Origin: Microplitis mediator
Taxonomy: Eukaryota > Arthropoda > Insecta > Hymenoptera > Braconidae
Assembly (NCBI RefSeq): GCF_029852145.1
Contig: NC_079978.1
Location: 17,527,774 to 17,591,773, forward strand
Reading direction: 5' to 3'
DNA: 64,000 nucleotides
Shown here piece after piece: positions 44,868-56,578 of the stretch. Both the position numbers and the translations under genes were made by a program. The notes below the pieces were generated by a model. That model was not told the DNA's origin, made no database searches, and was given only the letters and a program-made list of their open reading frames with translations. Each line of letters opens with the position of its first letter. Positions within the stretch are counted from its first letter, which is position 1.

Positions 44868-46657
44868 AAAGCCATATATTGTAAAAAATATATAAAAATA
44901 TATATGGTGAATATGTGATATATATATGGCGGCAAAAATATATATATTTATGAATATATGTTATTTACATATATTAGATTACATATTTTTAATAATATAT
45001 TTCTTTTTATATAATGTTTTATATTTCTCTATATATATTATCTCATATAATGCTCAATATATTTTTGTCATATATGGATAGTATATACGTAATTTATAAA
45101 GTATAATATAATAAAATTTATATATATTTTGACTCATATGATTAGTGATATATTGTCTGTATATAATTGATCATACATGGAAGAACTTATATGTTTAAAT
45201 CTATGGTTTGCGGTACATTGAAGTTATATTTTTGCAATATATTAAAAATTATATTTTTCTCGATATATTGAAAATTATAGTCTTTATATATCTTTATTTT
45301 TTGAGAAGCTGCCCGATAGCATAGAAATGAAATTTACAAACTAAAATGCATAGTTTTTATTATGTAACATATCATAGTACGAAAAATATGTATAGTACTA
45401 GTTTTGCAATATATTGGACGTTATATATTGCAAAATATATGGAGTACCATATATTTTGTAATATACTGAAAAACTTATATAAAAAATATACATCACATTG
45501 TATATTAATAAATATACTACTTACAATACAATATATCAATATATAATGAAATATACCAAGATATAGGGGAAGGGGGTAGGGTAGGCAAAACGGGGTACCC
45601 CAAAAATTTTATAAAAAAAAAGAATTTTTTTTTTTCGTCTAATTAGTATAAATTCGATATATTTGCGCATTTTTAGCCCTACCCATAACACCTAGGGCAA
45701 AATGGACCAGCCGAAAATTTTGAAAAAATGATTCTTTTATATTTTTATCGTCAAATTAAAAAAAATATAATACATTAATTCATTTTTCGGCTGATTTGTT
45801 ATAGCTGGGGCAAATTTGGCCACTAAAAATATTCGAAAATAATATTTTATTTTTTTATTGATAAAATATTTTAAATAATGCAAAATAATCTGTAATCTAA
45901 AAAATAAAAAATCACGTTTTTTGGGTTCAAAATAATGACAAATAAGAAATACAGAATTGTTTTTTTTCATTAAATAGTTATTAGTAATTAAGCTAATCGA
46001 GAGGAAACGATTTATTATACTTAAAAAAATTTTTCTTGAGTATTATTAAACCAAAAATAGTTGTCAAGAGAAAGAAATACATTCTTAATAATGAAAACAA
46101 TTTAAAAAAAAAAAAAAAAATATCATTTTTTGGAGGGAGGCCTCTCTTCCCCACAAAATTTTTTTTTTTTGCCTTCGTGTTCACCAATGATGTGAAATGT
46201 AATTTTTCTTTATGTATATTACATATAAAAGATTCAAGTAATAAAATTTGATCAATTTTCAGACATTTTTTTTTTCAACTTTCTTTTAAGGGTACCCCGT
46301 TTTGCCCGCCAAATATAAAAATCTTATTTTTTAACGGCAGCTATAAATTTTGTCTATTTACCTCGAATATCATTAAAAACAAAAAGATTTAGCGTATTTT
46401 AGTCCTCGAAAACTTGGAATTTCCTTGGGTACCCCCTTTTGCCCCTCCCTCCCCTATATGCTAAACATACATGAAAAAAGTTATATTGATAAATATGTAG
46501 TTAATATATTGTAGCAATATATTTTTTTTCAATATATTATCATATATTAATGCGGCAAAAATATAAATATTGTTTTATATATTGTGCAATATATCACATT
46601 ATAAAATTCATATATTTTAAAGTAGATTTTTTCACATATAAAGTTTTTTCATGCGGG
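44868..46657. mobile_element. CCCGCATGG-family element (copy 2), middle layer
   Basis: CCCGCATGGAAAAGCCATAT opens; TATAAAGTTTTTTCATGCGGG closes. The flanks match copy 1 (7319-9527) well (TCATATAATGCTCAATATAT, GATAGTATAT). Same family, different inner passenger. Confidence 0.82.
45563..46457. mobile_element. ATAGGGGAAGGGGGTAGGG element (copy 1), inner layer
   Basis: AGGGGAAGGGGGTAGGGTAG with GCAAAACGGGGTACCCC at the left; GGGTACCCCCTTTTGCCCCT with CCCTCCCCT at the right. A second copy, in the other orientation, lies at 62792-63309. Internal ORFs are not supported. Confidence 0.8.
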
Positions 46658-47491
46658 AACTTTTTTTGTACGCTTCACAATTTTTTTAATAACAAATTTG
46701 TTTCCTAATGTTATGATGTAAGACTTGTATTAATACTTTAAGAGACATATCAAGAGTATTGTACAATTGAATTTCATATCAATTTACTGATTTTTGTTAT
46801 TGTAATTAGATTTTTATTAACAATTCAGCGTGAGCGTCAATTGTAACACTTGAACGAGTAGCAATTGTAACACTCAGAATCGTGTATGGGATCTGCGCAA
46901 ACTGGATGCGCTACGAATCTACTCTGGGATAGTGTAATTTTTTGATTGTTTCAATATTTATAAATATTTAATAATTTATGTTAAAGATCCCAATATATGT
47001 GATACTGTAAGTTTAAATACTTGACTTTAAGAGTTAATAAAGTATAATAGTATGTATTAAGACTGAATAATAAAAGCAATTTGATGAAAAATATCTATTT
47101 CGTTCCGTGTTACAATTGCCCCTGCACTGTGTTACAATTGCAACCCATGCACGCCGCCATCTTGGTCCCTGACTTTAGTTTAATAAATTGATTTTTTTAT
47201 AAGTTAACATCGACTTTTTACTAATTAACTAAGTCAGTCACATCAAAGATACTATCAGCTAACTTTCTGACAGTTTTTAAGTTTACTATCTTAAAAAAAA
47301 CAAATGAAATAGAAAAAATAAAATTTTTGTTACAATTGCAGCACCTCTCCCCTACTCTGAAAATTTTTAATACAAAAAAAAATATTTCTCTTTAAAAATT
47401 AATGAATCGAAAAAAAAAAAAAAATCATTAATTACATCGTAATAATGATTTACAAAGACACGGGAAAAAAAAAATTAATTTTCACTTACAG

Positions 47492-47950
47492 AAGTACCAC
47501 AATCTCCAATAGACTGTACTCTTCACAACGAGAGTAGTGCACTTGAAGTCAATTGCATTCCCGGCTCGGACGGTGGTTTACCTCAGCACTTCCTGCTGGA
47601 AGTACGTGGGTCCATGGTAGAGACGCAATTGCTCCAAACTTCACAGACTCTTCAAACGCCCCAAAGTGACCAAGGAAAGATAGGTGAGGCTCCGCCTATT
47701 TATCGGACTGAAAATTTACGACCGAGTTTTCAACTAAACGATTTGGAGCCTGGTTATGATTATACTTTAGCAGTTTATGCTATCAATAAACACGGACGAA
47801 GTCAACCGAAACTTTTCCGCAATGTTCGTATTTACGGGTCTGATGGCGGAAGAAATATGGAAGTTTCCGGTGAATTTGTTATCGATAATGTACAAAATAT
47901 CATTCCAAGAAGTAATTTAGAAAATTTTTTCATCACTGTTGGAGTTATTG
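47492..47950 (+). CDS. Sidestep-family gene, exon D: fibronectin-III-like domain and juxtamembrane stretch
   Basis: The acceptor is TTCACTTACAG and the donor is G|GTAAGT; length 459 nt. It begins KVPQSPIDCTLHNES and continues with SALEVNCIPGSDGGLPQHF, which matches the conserved DGGLPQxFxLEV opening of the Sidestep FN3 region. The second half has LEPGYDYTLAVYAINKHGRS, the usual FN3 Y-x-(V/L)-x-x-x-N ending. Between them lies a longer glutamine- and threonine-rich loop (LLQTSQTLQTPQSDQ). The last residues, FFITVGVI, start the transmembrane helix finished in the next exon. An in-frame ATG at 47614 is internal and should not be taken as a start. Confidence 0.92.
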
Positions 47951-48755
47951 GTAAGTTTTCATTCTTGATATTGATAATTGAAATTATGATTTAAGTTAAT
48001 TTAAGTAGCTCATGCCTAAAGAATCCACCATTAAATGCCTAAAGCTGATCTCATAAAATTTCACATAAAAATACAATCTATTCTGATTGGCCAAAAGTGT
48101 GAGTTCCCGCGCCGCACCGGTGACGAGTTCTAGTAGTTTAGCATTCGGCATTAAAACAACCTACGCTCATCTGTTAATTGAATTAACCAATATTGTAAGA
48201 GCTCATTCTAATATAAGAAACTTAAGAATGTAAAAGTTGCCAGCAAAATCGTGCTGCTATTAATCTTTAGTAATTAATTTGTAGCTAAATTTTATACGAT
48301 AGTTTCCTTTACCTGTTAATCAAATTTTTCGAGCGCCGGATCATAGACATAGTATCGTATACTAAATAGTCATTAATAACTAGCTACCACCTTTATAACT
48401 GCTACAAATTATCTGTAGCCAGATGTAAACAGGTAAGGTAGTATTACTTTGTTTCTCTCACCTGTTAATTGAAAAATTCAATTGCAAGATTGAATCGCGC
48501 AAAATTCTGAACACGTTAATATTTGGCTGCAACCCTAAGAGCTGCTCTACTCTGCAATAAACAATATTAATTAAAAATTATCCATGACTGCGAAAGTTCA
48601 AAATGAAACGCCATTGAGGAACATAGAAAGCCATTTGCTTTTTCACAAATTAGTTACCACTGATCGGTAAACGGCCATTTAGAGTTTGCTTTGCAGATAT
48701 GATAAGGCCCAATCACCAAATATGCGTTGAATAGACTATTGTATACATCTAAAGA
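47951..48755. other. Intronic sequence after exon D, no gene seen
   Basis: Moderately AT-rich, without recognisable repeats. Confidence 0.45.
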
Positions 48756-49665
48756 CATCAGGTATTATACTGCTGTACTTAGGGAAAAGGTAAAATTTTC
48801 ACTTATTGCTTTTCGATTTAACTTATGTTAAATTAACATCGGTAAGATCGAAAGGCAGTAACCCGGGGAAAATGATTTAGATTTGACCTGATATAATTAT
48901 ATCTGATCGTATAAAATTATATCTTGGCAGATCTATTTATATCTAATCAGATCTAATATTTAAACATGATCAGATCTCATTATATCTGGCCAACCACCGT
49001 TTATATCTGGTCAGATCTAGTTAGATATAACTAAATCTAGGCGAGATACAATATCAAACATGATTATATCTAGTCAGATTGGCATATATCTCATAAGATC
49101 TGACCAGATATAACTATATCTGAACTAAATACAACAATAAACATCATCAGATCTTGTTATGTCTGCTCAGATATAGTCATGTATGCATTGTATTTTTATT
49201 GAAAATTGTTCATATCTGGTTATTTACTCTCACGCGATCGCATATGTGGGTCAGCGCAGTGGATATCATCAAAGACTTTGAATGGGGAGGATGCAGGTTC
49301 GAGCCCAGCAGCCACCGGAATTTTTTCATCAATCATAATCATGTATAATCCTTTTAAGGAACGTTCCTAATACATTAGATTACATTTCGGATCGAATTAA
49401 AACTATCTTATTTTGTTTTGCAATTTAATATTATTTTTTATAGGGATCCCCCGGAACCAAGGTTTAGATCTGATTACATATAATTATATCTGATCAGATC
49501 TGTCCAGATCTCGTCAGATAGAGACAATTTAAAGATCTGGCCAGATCTGATTTGTCAGATCTGATCAGATATAATTATATATGATCAGATCTAAATCTTT
49601 TTCCCCGGGAAGTTAACTTACTGCCCTTTTTCTAAGCACGGCAGTATAATACTCGATGTCACAAG
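48756..49665. mobile_element. Inverted-repeat element with CCCGGGG-AAA inner ends and a tRNA-like core
   Basis: The outer pair is GACATCAGGTATTATACTGC (48757) with GCAGTATAATACTCGATGTC. The inner pair is ACCCGGGGAAAATGATTTAG (48861) with CTAAATCTTTTTCCCCGGGA. The arms are filled with TCAGATCTGATCAGATAT-like steps. The core holds a tRNA-like sequence. Confidence 0.7.
49247..49317 (+). repeat. tRNA-like sequence inside an inverted-repeat element
   Basis: GGGTCAGCGCAGTGG resembles an A box and GCAGGTTCGAGCCC is a good B box 30 bp later. AGCAGCCACCGGAA follows. Probably a SINE head or tRNA pseudogene; no cloverleaf was confirmed. Confidence 0.45.
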
Positions 49666-50974
49666 ATGTATAAGATACTAGGTAATTAGTATTAAGAATA
49701 ACATTATTATTTGGTCATTGAGTACTTTTAATGAATTAAATGAGAACTGAGATGTCGATAGATTCAATGAAATAACAGTGATCTCACATTGAAATAACTT
49801 CTCATGCAAATAAGAGTCGTTCATCTGCAAGTAATTTTCGACAAAAAAAAAGTGAATTGTAAAAATGTAGAAAATAAAAAACATGGAGTTGAAATAAAAA
49901 AATGAAAAATAACAGTCGTGCAGTTCACTTTATTCAATAGTTTGCTGAAAAAGTGAACGTACGACTAGTCTAAGCGAATTGATTCGCTTCAAGTGGTTGA
50001 CAAGGTCAATCTGTCGAGTTTTTTCCAACTTTGCTTGCTTATAAATTGCGCGTCAGATGTTTTTATTCCAATGAGTTTTTTTTTAAATCTGAAAATTACT
50101 TTACTCATGATTTTTTTAGCTTAAATTAAATTTAACATGGTATTAAATTTTTATTTAACAGGAAAAAAAATGAAGATATTGAGAAAAAAGACAATTTGTT
50201 TTAACTTTCATCGGTTGGATCTTTTATTTTTAGCAGAAAAATTAGTAGATTTCCAAAAAACCATTTTTGGTGGCTCGGTCTGCCCCATAGGGCTCACTTT
50301 TATCTTCACTCTCCTTTTGTCTATACTTCGTTAATTTAAATAGAAATTCAATTGAATTTTTTTACTAGTTGAGATAAGTAAAATTTATCTTCAGTTAATA
50401 AAAACAAATAAAATCTTCCATTAAAACTGGAAAGAATAATTAAAATTTTTTAAGAATAAATAATAATTTGTTGAGTACTTAATAAAATTACTTTGCTTTA
50501 AAGTAAACTAAAAAGTAATTATGATTTATTTTATTTATGATAAATTACACGAATCCGTGTAAAAGTTTCGTATACACTTGTTTACTGAGAATAAAGTGTT
50601 TTTTTTTTGTTATTACGTTATTTGTAATACTTTTATAAATTGAATTCCATAAATAATGTTTTGTTTGATATTCATTGTCTATGGCATGAAAATAGTTGAA
50701 GATACAGTAATGCTGCATTCTAGATAAATTTATACTTCATTGTATTCGACAAAAAAAAAAGTTATGGAATAAAGAATGAAGTTCTTAGATCGTAAGTCTC
50801 AATTAAGTAGCTAGTTAGTTAAGTATAGAAGTATAGAATTATAAGTACACTTGTAAAATTTTCCTTGAAATTCAAAGCAATTCACTTGAAACTATTAACA
50901 AATTCAAGACGGTCAGAAATACAAAATACAAATATAATTGTAAATTAACTTATTTACATATATATCTTCTTTTT
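49666..50974. other. Intronic sequence, no gene seen
   Basis: Contains one hairpin at about 49913-49972 (CAGTCGTGCAGTTCACTTT with AAAGTGAACGTACGACT). Otherwise AT-rich, without structure. Confidence 0.45.
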
Positions 50975-50976
50975 AT

Positions 50977-52635
50977 ACGGAGAGAAAATTATGGTAACAA
51001 TTATAATATATTATGGAAATTGTTCCCATAATGCATGGTAACCAGTTTTTGTAAAATGTTGATTATAGGAACGACACCCATATATTGTAGTTATCATTGC
51101 TATAATATTATAGTAATCGTTACCATAATATTATAGTAACCATTGCCAGAACATTGTGGTAATCATTACCATATGTATGGTAACCATTACCGTATTATAT
51201 AGTAATCATTGCTATAATCTATAGTAACCATTATCATAATATTATAGTAACTATTACTATAACATTATGGTTACTATTACCATATATATAGTAACCATCG
51301 TCATATATATGGTATCCGTGACCATAAATATGCTAACCATTACCATATATATGGTAACCATTGCTATAATATATAGTAACCATTACCATAATATTATAGG
51401 AACTACTACTATAACATTATGGTAACCATTACCATATATATAGTAACCATTAGCATAATAATATGGTAACCATTGCCATATATATATGGTAACCATTGCC
51501 ATATATATGGTAACCATGGCCATATATGTGGTAACCATTATCATATATATATATATTGACCATTACAATATAGATGATAACCATTACTATAACAATATGG
51601 TAACCATTGCCATATATATGGTAACCATTGCCATATGTGGTAACCATTGCCATATGTGGTAACCATTACCATATACATGGTAACCATTACTATATATGAT
51701 AACCATTACCATATATGATAACCATTACCATATATATGGTAACCATTACCATATATATGGTAACCATTACCATATATATGGTAACCATTACCATATAGAT
51801 GGTAACCATTACTATAACATTATGGTAACCATTATTATACAGATGGTAACCATTACTATAACATTATGGTAACCATTGCCATATATATGATAACAATTAC
51901 TATAACAATATGGTAACCATTACCATATATTTAGTAACCATTACTATAACATTATGGTAACCATTATCATACAGATGGTAACCATTATCATACAGATGGT
52001 AACCATTACTATAACATTATGGTAACCATTGTCATATATATGGTAACCATTACTATAACATCATGGTAACCATTGCTATATATATGGTAACCATTGCTAT
52101 ATATATGGTAACCATGGCCATATATATGGTCACCATTGCCATATATATGGAAACCATTACCATATATATGGTGAGGATGACCATATATATGGTAACCATT
52201 ACTATATAAATGGTGAACATTACCATGTATATTGTAACTATTACCTTGATATTATGGTAACGGTTACCATAATATATGGTAACCATTGCCATAATATTAT
52301 AGGAATCATTACTATAACATTATAGTAACCATTACCATAATAAATGGTAACCATTACTATAATATTATAGGAACCATTACTATAACACAATGGGAACCAT
52401 TACCATAGTATAATGGAAACGATTTCTATAATATTATGGTAATCATTACGATAATTCTTCCACATGCGATATGGGAACTGTTACCATAGTGATGGGAATT
52501 GTTCCCATACTTATGGGAACTTTTTCCAGAAAGTATGGGCCTATATCCCATAATTCCAAGTAATCATTACCATAACGGCATGGGATGATATTTCATAAAC
52601 GTACTCTGAACTGTTACCATAAATTTCTCTCCGTG
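50977..52635. mobile_element. TACGGAGAG element with a 1.6-kb ATGGTAACCATTACCAT array
   Basis: TACGGAGAGAAAATTATGGT opens; ACCATAAATTTCTCTCCGTG closes, with TA flanking. It holds several dozen units of ATATGGTAACCATT(A/G)CC, each a small inverted repeat, with variants TATAACATTATGG. The outer right segment (52440-52635) is similar to that of 10711-11249. ORFs of 67-79 codons just translate the array. Confidence 0.88.
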
Positions 52636-52637
52636 TA

Positions 52638-53159
52638 TACTGAAAAAAAAAAAATTGCTACAAGAACAATACCGTAGGCAGATAGTAATAAATTATAGAC
52701 TCGATCACTAAGAATCGAGTCTTGATCGACTCTGATAACTGGAAGTCGAGTCTAAATGATCGAGTTTTTTTACTAAGTCGGTTCTCGGGTAGAATCGGAA
52801 TCGATTTTACTATCCCTAGGACGAGGGTAACCCCGCACTGAGCTACGCGGTATTCAGAAAATATTGAAGAGAGATAAATTTTTATAAATAAAATTATGAT
52901 AAAATTGGAAGATATTAACATAAGAAATCATTTTTTAAGACATGATTTCTTAAATATTAAGAAATCATTCCTTCAATAGTAAGAAATATTTATTAAATAC
53001 AAAAAAATGAGGTTTAATAAATGATTTCTTAAATACTAAGAAATCTTTCTAAATGCTAAGAAATACTTCTACCAATGAGTAATTAATTAAAAACTTTATT
53101 GTTAAACAATAATAATATTGTGGAAATCAAATATTACAATGAAACATTAAATTTTAAAG
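52638..53159. other. Intronic sequence before exon E, no gene seen
   Basis: Carries several AAGAAAT steps (52922-53075). The acceptor at 53158-53159 has a poor pyrimidine tract. Confidence 0.45.
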
Positions 53160-53369
53160 GTGGTGCTGCTGCGATTTTAATTGGTATTGGAATTATCATC
53201 GGTGTAATTATCTGCCGCAAGCGTGTTCACACACCTAGAGTTGAATACATAGAGGACCTTACAACTCCCACATATGTATCAGCACAGAGAATAGAGCCAA
53301 GAGTTAAGTACGGTTCTGATCGTAGAAGGTCTCAGCGGACAAGTTTGTACATGGAGGAGAGTAAGAATG
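53160..53369 (+). CDS. Sidestep-family gene, exon E: transmembrane helix and cytoplasmic tail
   Basis: The exon opens at a weak, pyrimidine-poor acceptor (TTTTAAAG|GTGG) and closes at AATG|GTAAGT; phase 1 to phase 1. Joined to exon D it gives a continuous helix containing GGAAAILIGIGIIIGVIIC, then the stop-transfer cluster CRKR. The tail holds acidic/tyrosine motifs (VEYIEDL), YVSAQRIEPR, and a basic patch GSDRRRSQR that could be a kinase or trafficking site. A 1.66-kb inverted-repeat array ends about 520 bp upstream. An ORF reading into the exon from the left is intron read-through. Confidence 0.87.
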
Positions 53370-53774
53370 GTAAGTTATCCCCAAATTAATATGTATTATC
53401 TAATTTCATTAGTCGATATCTGAATCTATTATTAATTACTATTAATTCCACTTCAATACCTTTAGACAAGTTAATTGTTATAAAATATTTTAACTTGTTC
53501 TTCGAGTATGATTTATTTGTTTTTGGGAACTGACTCGAAAATTATTTTCTACATTGTATAGCTCAAATATTTAAAAGAATTTAAACTTTAAACAAAGTAA
53601 ATTACATTCTAAAATTATAAAATAATCGAGGCCAGCAGCTCACTCTCCATTAGCGGAACAATAATTATTACTTTTAATAAATGACAACAATTGAGAAGTT
53701 TGAAAGTAATTTTGAGTTTCTGTTTTTGCAAATTATATATATTTAAATCCATATAGATATTATTTTATGTAACT

Positions 53775-54279
53775 CGGGTCAAAAATATAACTTGATTTAG
53801 GTTTGGTTTACCAACTCGAAATTTGGAGCTGTTTTTCACAAGACAAACTCGACTTTTTTTTACGGAGATATAAAATACATTGAATTTTCGTCTTGGTTTA
53901 GACTTAACTGGCTTACTTTGTCACGATTTAAGACGAAAAAGTCTAAATCAAATCGAAATTGACTTGGTTTAGACTTATTCAAATTAAATTATAAGGCAAG
54001 TGTCAAAACTACGGTGAAACGTAATGAATAAATTTTACACTAAACAATACTGCTTGCCATTGACTCGGTTGAGCAAGTCAAAAGTAAGGTGAATGACTGT
54101 TGTGCTCGAAGTGAAGACGAATAAGTTCAAACTAAGATCAAAAAAGTTCTAAAAGTTGACAAAAATTTAATTTAAGTCGAAAAAGTCGAGATCTTATCGG
54201 AAAATCGTCGGCAAATCGATAACTTCAAAAGAAGATTAAAATGAAACGAGCCTGGATCAAAATCTATTTTTGACCCGGG
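53775..54279. mobile_element. CCCGGGTC-family inverted-repeat element (copy 2)
   Basis: CGGGTCAAAAATATAACTTG opens; AAATCTATTTTTGACCCGGG closes. The body is rich in CTTGGTTTAGACTT and AAGTCTAAATC steps. Confidence 0.65.
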
Positions 54280-55004
54280 AATACATGCTCAAAATGCCTT
54301 ATATCGACCTCATAAACTTTTTCATTAAACACTGATTGTTTCTGATTGTTTGGAAGCAGTGTTTAAATTTTTATTAAAGCATCAATGCATCCCTTCTACC
54401 TCGAAATTTGACAAAAATGGGCGCGATATATCTCTACTCTGTAGTCGAAGTTATCGAAATATTCAAGATAGGTTACTTTAGATAAATTTTTTAGCGGGTG
54501 TTACAAAATAGTAGATTGCATTGTAAGGATACTAAAGATAGTCTTTATGTGGCGAGGGCAATATTTTCAGCACAAGTCGTAGGGTGACATGAACGGGCTG
54601 AAACCTGCGTATGCGAAGTGAAGTCTGTGGCTCTTTAGCGACACGGCGCACCCGCGAAGTTACAAAAAACCATCGACTCTAAAATTCAGAACTCATATTT
54701 AATTGATTTAAAATTTACTCGAATGTTTTAATTATTATTTTAAATATTTATTACTACAAAAAATACAACAACAACCACGTGATACAGCACTCTACATATG
54801 ATGGAATGAAGCAACTACATTTAGTGTACTAGCCGTTCGAACTACGCGTTGTGAAATTTTATTATAAGACTCACTTTTCGCAACGCCGTAGGAAAACGAG
54901 GAAATCTACTTCGACTTTACTCAGCTTCTTTGCACCGGTCGATAAACAGTCGTTTAGGGTTCGCAACGCAGACGTCATAAAGCGCGCAAATCAGGCCTGC
55001 GTTG
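54280..55004. other. Intronic sequence with a GC-richer patch, no gene assigned
   Basis: 54560-54660 and 54840-55004 are less AT-rich. A 62-codon plus-strand ORF (54851-55039) runs into the next repeat and shows nothing recognisable. GCAACGCAG and CTGCGTTG form a short inverse pair. Confidence 0.35.
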
Positions 55005-55772
55005 AATTAGTTATTTTCGATACATATGTGCAATGGTAGGGATTCTGACGGTTTGAAGTGACGTCACGAGTTTGAGGCAATAGGCGCATTCTTATCAAAA
55101 CCGGATATAGTACGAGGTCTTGATGAGAATGTATCCATAGCCTGAAACGCGTACCTTCACTTCAAGTCTGTCAGGGTTCTTACCTTTGAGCATAAAGTAT
55201 CGAACAAAATTTTTTGCCATATCAACGACGGAAGTTGGATTTGAGAGAGAAACAGTCGAAAATGTTTAATTACTGTTTATTTAATTTAAAAGCACAAGAA
55301 TTAAAAACTTTTTGAGTTAAATACAAAGTTTGTCACACGAGATTAAATGGAGACGGATTAAATGTACGTGTATGTTGAAGTCGTTTACAAGATTCGACTG
55401 TCGCTAAGATTTTTTTTCCGATTTTTACTCTACCTAGCGGACGTTTGTCGAATTAAAAGATAATTCGACTCATCTATAGCGTATTTTAGTAGTCGTGTAG
55501 AAATGTAGAGACAGATAGAGAGCGAGAAGGTACTTTTCGATACAAGTTCGAAGTACCCGCACTGAAAAAGTATATATCCGTATATGTTCGGGCAAATCTG
55601 AATATATGCCGCATATATGAGACATATATTCAATTTTGCCCGTATATATTCCGGATATCTACTTTTTTCGTACGGGTAAGTTAACTAAACTATATATTGT
55701 CGGAAATCGTATAGTTTGCGCCCTCTGCATTTGCTCGAAAATCCAACTTTCGTGGTTGATATGACAAAAAAA
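55005..55772. mobile_element. Element ATAGTTATTTTCGATACATA (copy 2, truncated at the right)
   Basis: Follows copy 1 (27800-28450) closely from GTTATTTTCGATACATATGT to GGTTGATATGACAAAAA, then diverges before the right terminus. It carries a 121-bp insertion (55556-55676) absent from copy 1. Confidence 0.8.
55556..55676. mobile_element. Minimal CCCG(C/T)A element, 121 bp, TA duplication
   Basis: CCCGCACTGAAAAAGTATAT opens; GATATCTACTTTTTTCGTACGGG closes. TA precedes and follows. Copy 1 of its host shows the empty site with a single TA. It resembles 57420-58341, but almost all internal sequence is gone. Confidence 0.85.
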
Positions 55773-55828
55773 ATATTTTGTAGTTGTACGTACTATATCT
55801 AGCGTACGAAAAGTATCGAAGTAACCCA

Positions 55829-56578
55829 TTAAGGTAGTTCCAGCATAAAACCACTTTTCGACAGATTCGGCTGAAATTTTTTTCACAGGTTTAGAATAGT
55901 TTTATTTATGAATTCCTAAAATTTCATAATTTTTGACCGTTTAGATCGCGAGATATTTGAAGACAAAGTTCGCGGTTTTGAGGGTCATGTCCCATTTAAA
56001 GTATGTAAAATGTCCGGTCTCTCCAACTATTTTTTATTATATTAAAAAATTCTCTCGACAGAATAGGAAAAAAAAGTAGGAGAGTGTTGAAAAATATTTT
56101 TAGAATAAGTTAAAAAAATAAAAATAGCACCTCGCCGTTTTCTTATCGAGATATAATAATTAAAAAAAATAATTTTCGATCCATTTCCAACTTGCTCATT
56201 TAACAAATTATAGTGATCTGGCAACGCCGTGCGCAACGCTCTCTGAAATAGTGTAGAATAAAAAGCGGGAAATTCAAATCTTTCACGGTTTTAGTAAAAT
56301 TCAGCTGCGTAACTAAAATATTAAAATCACTATTTAAATTAGTTATAAATAAAAAAACAGTTAAATAAATAAATATATTACTATTATTAGAAAGCTCAAT
56401 ACTATTTGTATATACTGAGACCATAAACAAAAATACATAAACACTCAGAGCAACGTTGTCAGATCACTGAAACTAATAATATGTAATTGTATGTGTGAAC
56501 GTCTGTGTGCCGAGGCTTCTAAATTTTTGTCTATAGTAAATACTCTGACTGAAGTATACCACGTTGGAACTACCTTAA
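55829..56578. mobile_element. TTAAGGTAGTTCCA inverted-repeat element
   Basis: TTAAGGTAGTTCCAGCATAA opens; ACGTTGGAACTACCTTAA closes. TTAA at each end suggests TTAA target use. An inner pair is GTGATCTGGCAACGCCGTGC with GCAACGTTGTCAGATCAC. No ORF supported. Confidence 0.7.

Larger units (their letters stand above)
44664..47355. mobile_element. GTAGGGGAGGTGCTGCAATTG element, outer layer of a triple nest
   Basis: GTAGGGGAGGTGCTGCAATT with GTAACA opens; TGTTAC with AATTGCAGCACCTCTCCCCT and AC closes. Own sequence is rich in CAATTGTAACA. It contains 44868-46657, which in turn contains 45563-46457. It ends 137 bp before exon D. Confidence 0.82.

Noticed and set aside
47614..47994. Independent 126-codon gene starting at the ATG at 47614
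   Set aside because: It is the interior of exon D read on into the intron. The frame extends upstream to a proper acceptor.
51450..52292. Minus-strand ORFs of 67 and 79 codons (repeating MAMVTIY...)
   Set aside because: They translate the ATGGTAACC array and have no independent composition or motif.
50977..52635. CRISPR-like array
   Set aside because: Units are contiguous palindromic steps without unique spacers, in a eukaryotic intron between transposon-type ends.
53099..53389. Separate 96-codon membrane protein
   Set aside because: It is exon E with intron read-through on both sides. The junction with exon D gives a better helix.
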